DNA from: Bacteroidales bacterium
Lineage (GTDB): Bacteria; Bacteroidota; Bacteroidia; Bacteroidales; P3
Direction: 5' to 3'
DNA: 6,091 bases
NCBI GenBank assembly: GCA_017560705.1
Contig: JAFZEK010000130.1
Span: 1-6,091, forward strand
Within the stretch, counting starts at the first letter, position 1; the number at the start of each line of letters is the position of its first letter. Position numbers and translations under genes: made by a program. This document shows positions 1 to 5,824 of the stretch, one piece after another. Below the pieces are notes generated by a model that searched no databases, was not told the origin of the DNA, and saw only the letters and a program-made list of their open reading frames with translations.

Positions 1-2
1 AC

Positions 3-1307
3 ATCTCTACCCGCAAAGAGGGCCATTGGCAGATGGCAAGCCGAGTGCAAGAGCCGCTAAACTCCACCGACAACGAGGGTGCTCAGTGCATTTCGCAGGA
101 TGGGCGTTTTATAGTTTTCACCATCTGTGGCGAAAAAGGCATGGGCAGCTGCGACTTGTATTGGTCCAAGAAAGTGGGCAACAAATGGAGCAAACCACGC
201 AACCTTGGCTCCAACGTGAACAGCAAATACTGGGACTCGCAACCCTCTTTTTCCATCGACGGACGCACCCTATACTTCTCCAGCAACCGCCCTGGTGGCA
301 AAGGCGGCAGAGATATATGGAAAACCACACTGGGCAACGACGGCCGATGGAGCAAAGCCGAAAACATGGGCGACAGCATAAACACTGCCATGGACGAGGT
401 GTCGCCATTCATACACTACGACGACCAAACGATGTACTTCGCCTCCAACGGGCATGTGGGCATGGGCGGATTTGACATCTACTACACCCGCAAGACAAGC
501 GACAGCACCTGGAGCAGCCCTACCAACATAGGCTACCCCATAAACACCGACTCGGACGAGCTGAACCTAGTGGTGGGAGCAGGCGGAAAGATGGCCATAT
601 TCTCGTCGGACAAGCTCAACGGCATGGGCGGCCACGACCTCTACACCTTCGAGCTATACGAACAAGCCCGACCCATAGCAGCCACATTCATGAAAGGCAA
701 AGTGTATGACCACGAAACACAAAAACCACTGGAAGCCAACTTTAAAATAATAGACCTGGAAAACGGCAAAGAAATAGTGTCGGCAAGTGCCGATCCGGTG
801 TTGGGCTCGTTCCTCATCAGCTTGCCAGTCAACAAGAACTATGCACTGAACGTGAGCGTAGACGGCTATCTTTTCCACTCGGAAAACATAGAACTAATGT
901 CCGGTACACCCGAAAAACCATTTGAGAAAAATGTGCCAATGAAAAAACTATTGGTGGGCAGCAGCGTGGTGCTCCGCAACGTATTCTTCGAAACGAACAA
1001 ATATGACCTGAAAGAAGAATCGCAAGCAGAACTGCTTAAACTCTATGAATTTATGACCAACAACGCCAGCGTGGCAATAGAAATAAGCGGCCACACCGAC
1101 AACGTGGGCAACGATGCCGACAACCTGACACTGTCCGAAAACAGAGCCAAAGCCATCTACAACTTCTTGATAGACCAAGGCATAGAGGCCAGCCGCCTAT
1201 CGTTCAAAGGCTACGGCGAACAACAGCCCATAGACACCAACGACACCGAAGAAGGACGTGCCAACAACCGTCGTTCCGAATTCAAAATCAAAGAAATACT
1301 ACAATAA
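3..1307 (+). CDS. OmpA-family envelope protein with PD40 beta-propeller and CRD domain, PorE-like (5' end outside window)
   Basis: The frame is open to the window edge, so about 434 C-terminal residues are visible and the true start lies upstream; the ATG at 33 falls inside a propeller repeat and is not a credible start. Four PD40-type blades are seen (roughly nt 60-190, 230-345, 390-500, 555-665), with the recurring DG..lYFsSn and GmGG.DiY signatures. A carboxypeptidase-regulatory-like beta-sandwich follows at about residues 227-305 of the visible part, then an OmpA_C domain at about 320-434. That domain has GHTDNVG, LSENRA, GYGEQQPI and EEGRANNRRSEF. D366 and R381 sit 15 residues apart, the spacing of the peptidoglycan-binding Asp and Arg in OmpA homologues. 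The order propeller-CRD-OmpA_C matches PorE, the type IX secretion component of Porphyromonas, which also has N-terminal TPRs that would lie outside the window. The same architecture occurs in proteins without a secretion role, so the PorE function is inference. The coding strand is notably poor in T. Confidence 0.93.
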   Translation: MSTRKEGHWQMASRVQEPLNSTDNEGAQCISQDGRFIVFTICGEKGMGSCDLYWSKKVGNKWSKPRNLGSNVNSKYWDSQPSFSIDGRTLYFSSNRPGGKGGRDIWKTTLGNDGRWSKAENMGDSINTAMDEVSPFIHYDDQTMYFASNGHVGMGGFDIYYTRKTSDSTWSSPTNIGYPINTDSDELNLVVGAGGKMAIFSSDKLNGMGGHDLYTFELYEQARPIAATFMKGKVYDHETQKPLEANFKIIDLENGKEIVSASADPVLGSFLISLPVNKNYALNVSVDGYLFHSENIELMSGTPEKPFEKNVPMKKLLVGSSVVLRNVFFETNKYDLKEESQAELLKLYEFMTNNASVAIEISGHTDNVGNDADNLTLSENRAKAIYNFLIDQGIEASRLSFKGYGEQQPIDTNDTEEGRANNRRSEFKIKEILQ

Positions 1308-1327
1308 CACACAACACACACAGAACA

Positions 1328-1765
1328 ATGAAAAACACATACACCTACGAATATCCGCGAGCATCGCTCACCGCCGACATTGTCATCTTTTCGGAAGATA
1401 AAACGGAAGTGGTGCTCATACAACGCAAAAACGAACCCTACAAAGGCCATTGGGCATTCCCCGGAGGATTTATGGACATGGACGAGACGCTGGAGCAGTG
1501 TGCAGTGCGAGAGCTGGAAGAAGAAACGAGCATAAAGGCGGACAGCCTTAGGCAGCTGGGAGCATTTTCGGACTTAGACCGCGACCCCCGAGGACGCACC
1601 ATAACGGTGGCCTACTACGGCATAGTGGACAAAGCCCACTGCCCCATAAAAGCACAAGACGACGCTGCCGCCGCAGGCTGGTTCAGAATAAACGAACTGC
1701 CACCACTAGCATTCGACCACGCAAAAATATTGGCCGAAGCCATCAAAGCCGTAAAAAATCTATAG
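1328..1765 (+). CDS. NUDIX hydrolase, ADP-ribose pyrophosphatase-like
   Basis: This 145-residue protein is a complete single NUDIX domain, likely cytoplasmic, hydrolysing a nucleoside diphosphate linked to another group. The Nudix box runs from G47 to I69. It has the catalytic glutamates in REL-E-EE (R61, E62, E65, E66) and E53 at the G-x5-E position. The usual glycine near the end of the box is serine (S68). After the box, RDPRGR at residues 85-90 followed by TITVAYYGI resembles ADP-ribose pyrophosphatases and the NUDIX domain of NrtR-type regulators; no DNA-binding domain is attached here, so an enzyme is more likely. Substrate specificity is inference. It starts 20 bp after the OmpA-family stop with no terminator between them, suggesting co-transcription. 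The leader is an A/C-rich CA-repeat-like stretch without a Shine-Dalgarno motif, as is common in this phylum. Confidence 0.93.
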   Translation: MKNTYTYEYPRASLTADIVIFSEDKTEVVLIQRKNEPYKGHWAFPGGFMDMDETLEQCAVRELEEETSIKADSLRQLGAFSDLDRDPRGRTITVAYYGIVDKAHCPIKAQDDAAAAGWFRINELPPLAFDHAKILAEAIKAVKNL

Positions 1766-1843
1766 CCCACATCAAAATAAAAGACTAGGATTTACGTAAT
1801 TTAGAGAAACAATAAATTATATAGAACACAAAATATATTTATC

Positions 1844-2770
1844 ATGAAGAAATGGATATTACTCTTTTTTAAAGGCGTAGCCATGGGAGCCTCGGACGTG
1901 GTTCCAGGCGTTTCGGGAGGCACAATAGCGTTCATCTCAGGAATATACGAACGCCTAATCCACGCCATCAAAAGCGTAAACATACAAAACATAAAACTAT
2001 TTTTCACCGGACACTTCAAAGAGTTTTGGAAAAACATTGATGGCAACTTCCTAGTGTGCCTTGCAGCAGGTATAGCCACCAGTTTCCTATCCCTAGCCAA
2101 ACTTATAACCTATCTGTTGGAAGCCTATCCGGTGCTCGTGTGGTCTTTCTTCTGCGGACTCATAGTGGCGTCGGTTATCTTTGTAGGTCGCACCGTAAAA
2201 TGGAATTGGAAAACAGCGTTGACACTCGTGGTTTTTGCTGTAGTGTCGTTCTTTGTCACCTCACCCGAAAACGCCCCATTAGGACAAAACAGTGCCTATT
2301 GGTACATCTTCCTATGCGGAGCATTGGCAATATGTGCCATGATATTACCCGGCATTTCAGGCAGTTTCATATTAGTATTGTTGGGTCAGTATGCCTTCAT
2401 CCTCGAATCGTTAGTGGAGTTGAGAATAGATGTTATAGGAATATTCATGGTAGGTGCAGTGGTAGGCATTGTGTCGTTCTCGCACGTGCTAGACTGGCTT
2501 TTCAAGAACTTTGAGATGATAACCAAAGCAGCCCTTACAGGCTTCATGCTGGGCTCGCTGAATAAAATATGGCCATGGAAGAGCTTGCTAGACACCACAG
2601 TGTACCCCAACGGTGAAATACAAAAGATAGAAGAAAACATCTTGCCCACAGAGTTTGGCGGAGAGTTTTGGGGAGCAATAGGACTAGCAATATTGGGCTT
2701 TGGCATTATATTTGCAATAGAGTTTATCTCCGAAAAGATGAAGAAAAACACAGGAAACGTTGCAGCCTAA
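1844..2770 (+). CDS. DUF368 integral membrane protein, polyprenyl-phosphate translocase family (PopT type)
   Basis: This 308-residue protein is hydrophobic along most of its length, with about eight or more membrane segments. It carries the DUF368 hallmark near the N-terminus (G15-A-S-D-x-V-P-G-V-S-G-G-T, P21 to T27) and a second, related motif in the other half (P169-G-I-S-G-S, followed by FILVLLGQYAFIL). The paired PG-[VI]-SG motifs indicate an internal repeat of two re-entrant-type halves. DUF368 proteins of Staphylococcus and Vibrio have been shown to return undecaprenyl phosphate across the cytoplasmic membrane for reuse in peptidoglycan and other envelope polymers; the assignment here rests on the motifs. 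The ATG at 1844 begins MKKWILLFFKG, directly before the first motif, as is usual in the family. It lies 77 bp after the NUDIX stop and 13 bp before the Nif3-like start. No terminator is visible in the upstream gap, and no convincing promoter either. Confidence 0.94.
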   Translation: MKKWILLFFKGVAMGASDVVPGVSGGTIAFISGIYERLIHAIKSVNIQNIKLFFTGHFKEFWKNIDGNFLVCLAAGIATSFLSLAKLITYLLEAYPVLVWSFFCGLIVASVIFVGRTVKWNWKTALTLVVFAVVSFFVTSPENAPLGQNSAYWYIFLCGALAICAMILPGISGSFILVLLGQYAFILESLVELRIDVIGIFMVGAVVGIVSFSHVLDWLFKNFEMITKAALTGFMLGSLNKIWPWKSLLDTTVYPNGEIQKIEENILPTEFGGEFWGAIGLAILGFGIIFAIEFISEKMKKNTGNVAA

Positions 2771-2783
2771 GAACCCATCGGAC

Positions 2784-3878
2784 ATGAAAATAAAAGAAGT
2801 CGTTTCGTACTTAAACAGCAAATATCCACTAGGTTATCAAGAGAGTTATGACAATTCGGGCTTCCAGCTAGGCGACGACACCGAGGACATAAAAGGAGCA
2901 TTAATAGCCGTAGACCTCACCCTCGAAGTCATCCACGAAGCCATCGAAAAGGGTTGCAACCTCATCGTGACCCATCATCCATTCATATTCTCAGGCCTAA
3001 AGCGGATAACACCACAGACGTATATCGGCAAGATGGTGTATCTGCTCATAAAGAACAACATATCAGTGTATGCAGCCCACACCAACTTGGACAACCTCAT
3101 GCACGGAGTCAACGGCATTCTATCCACAAAAATAGGACTAGAAAAAACCACCATCCTACGCCCGATGAGTGGCAAGCTACGCAAATTAGTGGTCTATTGC
3201 CCTGTGGACTATGCCAATCAAGTGCGTTCGGCAATGTTCCAAGGAGGAGCAGGCTGCATAGGCAACTACGACAGCTGCAGCTTCATATCCGAAGGCACAG
3301 GCACGTTCAGAGCTGGAGACGGTGCCCACCCCTTTGTGGGAGAATTGGGCAAACTGCATTTCGAGAAAGAGGTGAGAATAGAGGTTGTGTATCCTACAGT
3401 GAATGAGCGACAAATCATAAGCCTAATGAAAGACGCACACCCCTACGAAGAACCCGCCTACGACTGCCTAGACCTTGCCAACCCCTGGAACCAAGTGGGA
3501 GCCGGCATGATAGGGACACTCCCCACAGCCATGCCCACCAAAGAGTTCTTGAAAAAACTGAAAGAGGTGCTAAACATACCCGTCGTTAGGCATTCCGAAC
3601 TGTGCAAAGACACGGTGCAGAGCGTGGCTCTATGCGGCGGAGCAGGAAGTTTTCTTATAGGAGATGCCAAAGCACAAAAAGCCGACATTTACCTCACCGG
3701 CGACCTAAAATATCACGACTTTCAACAGGCCGAAAACACCATTATCATAGCCGATATAGGGCACTACGAAAGCGAACAATACACTAAAGAATTAATTTTC
3801 TTGGATATGTCTGAAAAATTTAGTAACTTTGCGACGCAAATTTCGACTAAAAGTTCGGGCTTTGTTGACTATATTTGA
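2784..3878 (+). CDS. Nif3-like dinuclear metal-centre protein, long YqfO form
   Basis: This 364-residue protein belongs to the Nif3/NIF3-like family (often labelled GTP cyclohydrolase 1 type 2 homologue), whose cellular role is still not settled. Metal-site motifs are all present: VTHHPFIFSG (H64, H65), AAHTNLD (H99, D103), TGDLKYHD (H311) and DIGHYESE (H327, E329). Between the two Nif3 halves, about residues 131-232, lies the inserted PII/CutA-like domain typical of the long bacterial form, ending near HPYEEPAYD. The length fits that form, so the gene is complete. A TTG at 2760 in the same frame would add eight residues, but it overlaps the end of the DUF368 gene and those residues do not look like family sequence; ATG 2784 starts at MKIKEVVSYL, the usual beginning. 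It lies 13 bp after the DUF368 gene, so co-transcription is likely. Its last 30 or so codons overlap a promoter for the next gene and are much richer in T than the rest. Confidence 0.94.
   Translation: MKIKEVVSYLNSKYPLGYQESYDNSGFQLGDDTEDIKGALIAVDLTLEVIHEAIEKGCNLIVTHHPFIFSGLKRITPQTYIGKMVYLLIKNNISVYAAHTNLDNLMHGVNGILSTKIGLEKTTILRPMSGKLRKLVVYCPVDYANQVRSAMFQGGAGCIGNYDSCSFISEGTGTFRAGDGAHPFVGELGKLHFEKEVRIEVVYPTVNERQIISLMKDAHPYEEPAYDCLDLANPWNQVGAGMIGTLPTAMPTKEFLKKLKEVLNIPVVRHSELCKDTVQSVALCGGAGSFLIGDAKAQKADIYLTGDLKYHDFQQAENTIIIADIGHYESEQYTKELIFLDMSEKFSNFATQISTKSSGFVDYI
3801..3831 (+). promoter_or_regulatory. Bacteroidota-type promoter inside the 3' end of the Nif3-like gene, reading into the zinc-ribbon gene
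   Basis: A -33 TTG lies at 3801-3803 and a perfect -7 TAnnTTTG (TAACTTTG, followed by C) at 3824-3831, separated by 20 bases, the spacing expected for the primary sigma factor of Bacteroidota. Transcription should start near 3838, giving a leader of roughly 65-70 nt before the ATG at 3906. A 13-base perfect inverted repeat, TTTGCGACGCAAA (3828-3840), overlaps the -7 box and the expected start and could be an operator. A second TATATTTG at 3870-3877 has no TTG at the right distance and was not called. The promoter is a sequence match only. Confidence 0.66.
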
Positions 3879-3905
3879 TTATAAGATAATAATTTACGCG
3901 ATTAT

Positions 3906-4736
3906 ATGGCAAAAAAAATATCTGCTGCAAAAGCAGCTGAATTGGAAAAAGAAGCTCAGATGCAAGAGAGTATGCGTCTGCAAGAGGTTGACATCATAGT
4001 TGAAAACAGACTTGTAGCCTTATGTGCGTTGCAAACTGTGGATAGCCAAATTGACAAGATTAGAATAATACGAGGTGAGCTACCTTTGGAAGTTAGAGAC
4101 TTGGAAGATGAAATAGCCGGTCTACAAACTCGTATTTCTAACCTTCAATCTGAAATTTCTGGTGCCGAAAAAGCCGTTGTGGATTATAAAAACGCTATAG
4201 AAGAACACAAAGAGCTTATAAAGAAATACACTAAACAACAAGAAAATGTGCGAAACAATCGCGAGTTCGAATCTTTGAATAAGGAAATAGAATTCCAAAA
4301 CTTGGAGATACAACTTTGCGAAAGAAAGATAAAAGACAGCATTGCTAAAGGCAAAGAAAGACACCAACAAGTGGAAATTGCCAAAAATCTTTTATCAACC
4401 AGACAAGGCGACCTTGACGCTAAAAAAGTAGAACTAGAAGAAATAACTAAAGAAACCGAAATAGAAGAAGTTGCTCTATTCGAAAAATCTAAAGAACTAG
4501 AACAAGCTATCGACGAACGCTACTTGAAAGCATACAAACGCATTAGACTTGCTGCTCGAAACGGTTTGGCTGTTGTAGGTGTAGATAGAGATGCTTGCGG
4601 TGGTTGTTTCAACAAGATTCCTCATCAAAGACAAATGGAAATAAAGATGCACAAAAAAGTTATCGTGTGCGAACACTGCGGTCGTATCCTTATTGATGAA
4701 GACATCAGAGAAAAATCAGAAGAAAGAATCAGATAA
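3906..4736 (+). CDS. Coiled-coil C4-type zinc-ribbon protein (zf-RING_7 / CT398-like family)
   Basis: This 276-residue cytoplasmic protein has a short charged N-terminus, a long alpha-helical coiled-coil region (about residues 45-215, rich in E, K, Q and L heptads) and a C-terminal zinc ribbon with two CxxC pairs (C231/C234 and C255/C258). The conserved NNREFESLNKEIE stretch in the second helix and the RIRLAARNGLAVV lead into the ribbon are typical of the family. The chlamydial member CT398 (CdsZ) binds sigma-54 and secretion components, but most members, including those of Bacteroidota, have no established role; a nucleic-acid or protein adaptor is a guess. The gene follows the Nif3-like gene by 27 bp, a pairing commonly seen in this phylum. 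It can be transcribed by read-through or from the promoter at 3801-3831, and ends at a strong terminator. Its base use differs sharply from the four upstream genes, with many T-ending codons (GTT, GCT, GGT). Confidence 0.93.
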   Translation: MAKKISAAKAAELEKEAQMQESMRLQEVDIIVENRLVALCALQTVDSQIDKIRIIRGELPLEVRDLEDEIAGLQTRISNLQSEISGAEKAVVDYKNAIEEHKELIKKYTKQQENVRNNREFESLNKEIEFQNLEIQLCERKIKDSIAKGKERHQQVEIAKNLLSTRQGDLDAKKVELEEITKETEIEEVALFEKSKELEQAIDERYLKAYKRIRLAARNGLAVVGVDRDACGGCFNKIPHQRQMEIKMHKKVIVCEHCGRILIDEDIREKSEERIR

Positions 4737-4769
4737 TAAAATATATAAGTTATTTTACTAAACTGCTTT

Positions 4770-4804
4770 AGAGAGCGATGTAGGGATTATGTCGCTCTCT
4801 TTTT
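4770..4804 (+). terminator. Intrinsic terminator after the zinc-ribbon gene
   Basis: A 9-bp perfect stem pairs AGAGAGCGA (4770-4778) with TCGCTCTCT (4792-4800), around a 13-base loop whose base could be tightened by two G-U pairs. It is followed directly by a T run continuing to 4804 and more Ts after one A. It lies 34 bp after the stop codon and should end the whole upstream transcript. Confidence 0.9.
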
Positions 4805-4810
4805 ATTTAT

Positions 4811-4930
4811 GGCAACTTCTAAAAATTCCACATTCTAAGAAATATTATCATGAAATAAAAGAACTTTTGCGTGGTTGACGAAGTCTGTATTCCACAAATC
4901 ACTTGCAAAGCTATTTTTTTAGAAGTTACC
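4811..4930 (+). mobile_element. MITE-like intergenic repeat element, short copy (120 bp)
   Basis: The ends are inverted repeats: 4811-4825 (GGCAACTTCTAAAAA) matches the reverse complement of 4916-4930 (GGTAACTTCTAAAAA) in 14 of 15 bases. A 4-bp direct repeat, TTAT, flanks it on both sides (4807-4810 and 4931-4934), as a target-site duplication would, though the local A/T richness makes this weak. Its right part (4877-4930) matches 6025-6076 of the second element in 46 of 52 aligned bases plus a 2-base gap, including a 16-base identical block GTATTCCACAAATCAC. It encodes no transposase, and any movement would need a transposase supplied elsewhere. The inside (4826-4876) is not shared with the longer copy, so it may be an internally deleted or diverged form. 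It begins only 6 bp after the upstream terminator. It could alternatively be a static palindromic repeat acting on RNA. Confidence 0.6.
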
Positions 4931-5006
4931 TTATAATATTCTGCAGCTCATCCTTAAAACAGGATAAGACTTCAATGTCTATACAATATTTAATAGCTAT
5001 CCATCG

Positions 5007-5036
5007 TTTACGCATAAAATAATTTACATATATTTA
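5007..5036 (+). promoter_or_regulatory. Weak candidate promoter for the lipoprotein gene
   Basis: TTTA (5007-5010) and TATATTTA (5029-5036) each differ from the Bacteroidota -33 TTTG and -7 TAnnTTTG by the final base, with 18 bases between them. The implied start would leave a leader of about 20 nt before the ATG at 5062. The gene needs a promoter somewhere in 4805-5061 because a terminator precedes it, but the region is A/T-rich and chance matches are easy. Confidence 0.33.
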
Positions 5037-5061
5037 TAACACTATAAAGATTAGAACACAA

Positions 5062-5631
5062 ATGAAAAAATTTATTGGATTTCTAGCCATCTCATTCCTA
5101 TTTGTATCTTGCGACGTATGGACACAAATAGAACAAACCGCAGCACTTCAGAACTGTAAATTCTCACTTAAAAATGTTCAAGAAGTAAGCATTGCCGGTG
5201 TAAAAATAAAAGATTTAAAAAACCTTACTACTGCCGACGTTGTCAAACTTAGCACTGCCATCTTAAACAAAAACATACCCCTAAGCATGAACGTAAACGT
5301 AGGCATACAAAACACATCACAACAAACAGCTGCCATCAACGAACTGGACTGGATATGTGCCATAGATGGTAATGACTTCGTTTCGGGTATAATAAAAAAC
5401 AAATATAGCATACCGGCCAACTCCAACATTACTATGCCTATTGCTATAAACACCGACATCTACAAGCTCTTCTCTTCCGGAAACATCGAAACACTGAAAA
5501 ACTTTGTAAACAGTTTCTCTAAAAACGATGCCACCTCGTCGAGAGTTGCTATTAAAGTGAAACCTTCCGTCTACATCGGACAACAAAAAATGCAACTCCC
5601 TAACTACATAACTCTAGAAAAGAGCATTTAA
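5062..5631 (+). CDS. Small secreted lipoprotein with LEA14/WHy-like beta-sandwich domain
   Basis: This 189-residue protein has a short signal peptide (MKK, then a hydrophobic run) ending in a lipobox-like LFVSC with the modified cysteine at residue 17, so a mature envelope lipoprotein is expected. No lipoprotein surface-export signal is obvious after the cysteine (D-V-W-T-Q-I-E). From about residue 70 to 180 the pattern resembles the LEA_2/WHy fold found in many Bacteroidota lipoproteins: PLSMNVNVGIQNTS, then INELDWICAIDGNDFVSG, then a proline-asparagine turn and ITMPIAINTDIYKL, ending in a last strand pair around KVKPSVYIG. The fold assignment comes from the strand pattern and is moderate; the ligand or partner is unknown. 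It is a single-gene transcription unit between two terminators and is bracketed by the two related repeat elements. Two further cysteines (C32, C98) might form a disulfide after export. Confidence 0.88.
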   Translation: MKKFIGFLAISFLFVSCDVWTQIEQTAALQNCKFSLKNVQEVSIAGVKIKDLKNLTTADVVKLSTAILNKNIPLSMNVNVGIQNTSQQTAAINELDWICAIDGNDFVSGIIKNKYSIPANSNITMPIAINTDIYKLFSSGNIETLKNFVNSFSKNDATSSRVAIKVKPSVYIGQQKMQLPNYITLEKSI

Positions 5632-5636
5632 GCAGA

Positions 5637-5655
5637 TTGGAAATAATTTTTCCAA
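5637..5655 (+). other. Small hairpin just after the lipoprotein stop codon
   Basis: TTGGAAA (5637-5643) pairs perfectly with TTTCCAA (5649-5655) around a 5-base loop, five bases after the stop. No T run follows, so it is not a terminator by itself; it may protect the 3' end of the transcript or be chance in an A/T-rich stretch. Confidence 0.35.
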
Positions 5656-5707
5656 CAACATACACTGCTTCTTCGTTTTGACGCAGACAACTAGTCATCA
5701 AGACTAC

Positions 5708-5747
5708 AAGACCACTAGTGGCTACAACCTCTCGTGGTCTTTTTTTT
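5708..5747 (+). terminator. Intrinsic terminator after the lipoprotein gene
   Basis: AAGACCAC (5708-5715) pairs with GTGGTCTT (5734-5741), an 8-bp stem around an 18-base loop, and the stem runs into eight consecutive Ts (5740-5747). The left arm overlaps a perfect 10-base palindrome, CCACTAGTGG (5712-5721), which offers a competing smaller fold. It lies about 75 bp after the stop codon. Confidence 0.83.
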
Positions 5748-5824
5748 ATTTGCAGAGCAAGAACTGAAACATACATTATAGTAGATAGGAAAGAAAACAT
5801 GTGGGCAATGTGTGAAATACTATA

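Larger units (their letters stand above)
4737..5061. other. 325-bp intergenic region: terminator, repeat element, A/T-rich leader
   Basis: In order it holds the zinc-ribbon terminator (4770-4804), the 120-bp inverted-repeat-ended element (4811-4930), and an A/T-rich stretch with only minor hairpins (ATCCT/AGGAT at 4950-4965; AGAC/GTCT at 4967-4980) and a weak candidate promoter (5007-5036). No reading frame with a plausible start or family-like sequence was found in it. Confidence 0.7.

Noticed and set aside
33..35. ATG 33 as the start of the OmpA-family protein
   Set aside because: The frame is open upstream to the window edge and the residues before it (KEGHWQ) belong to the repeated propeller pattern, so the gene is cut by the window.
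26..475. 149-residue alternative frame overlapping the OmpA-family gene, and similar antisense frames across the window
   Set aside because: Low-complexity composition (Q, H, R, W rich) is typical of shadow frames over a T-poor gene; the overlapping frames encode clear conserved domains.
1308..1327. CA-rich simple repeat between the OmpA-family and NUDIX genes
   Set aside because: It is short and imperfect and fits the general A/C richness of the coding strand here; there is no sign of phase variation.
1766..1843. Promoter for the DUF368 gene (TAATTTAG at 1797 or TATATTTA at 1834)
   Set aside because: Each is one base off the -7 consensus, neither has a TTG at the right distance, and the second lies too close to the start codon.
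2760..2783. TTG start giving the Nif3-like protein eight extra residues
   Set aside because: It overlaps the last codons of the DUF368 gene, and ATG 2784 matches the usual start of the family.
3870..3877. Second perfect TAnnTTTG box (TATATTTG) before the zinc-ribbon gene
   Set aside because: No TTG sits 19-21 bases upstream; the nearest are only a few bases away. The box at 3824 is much better supported.
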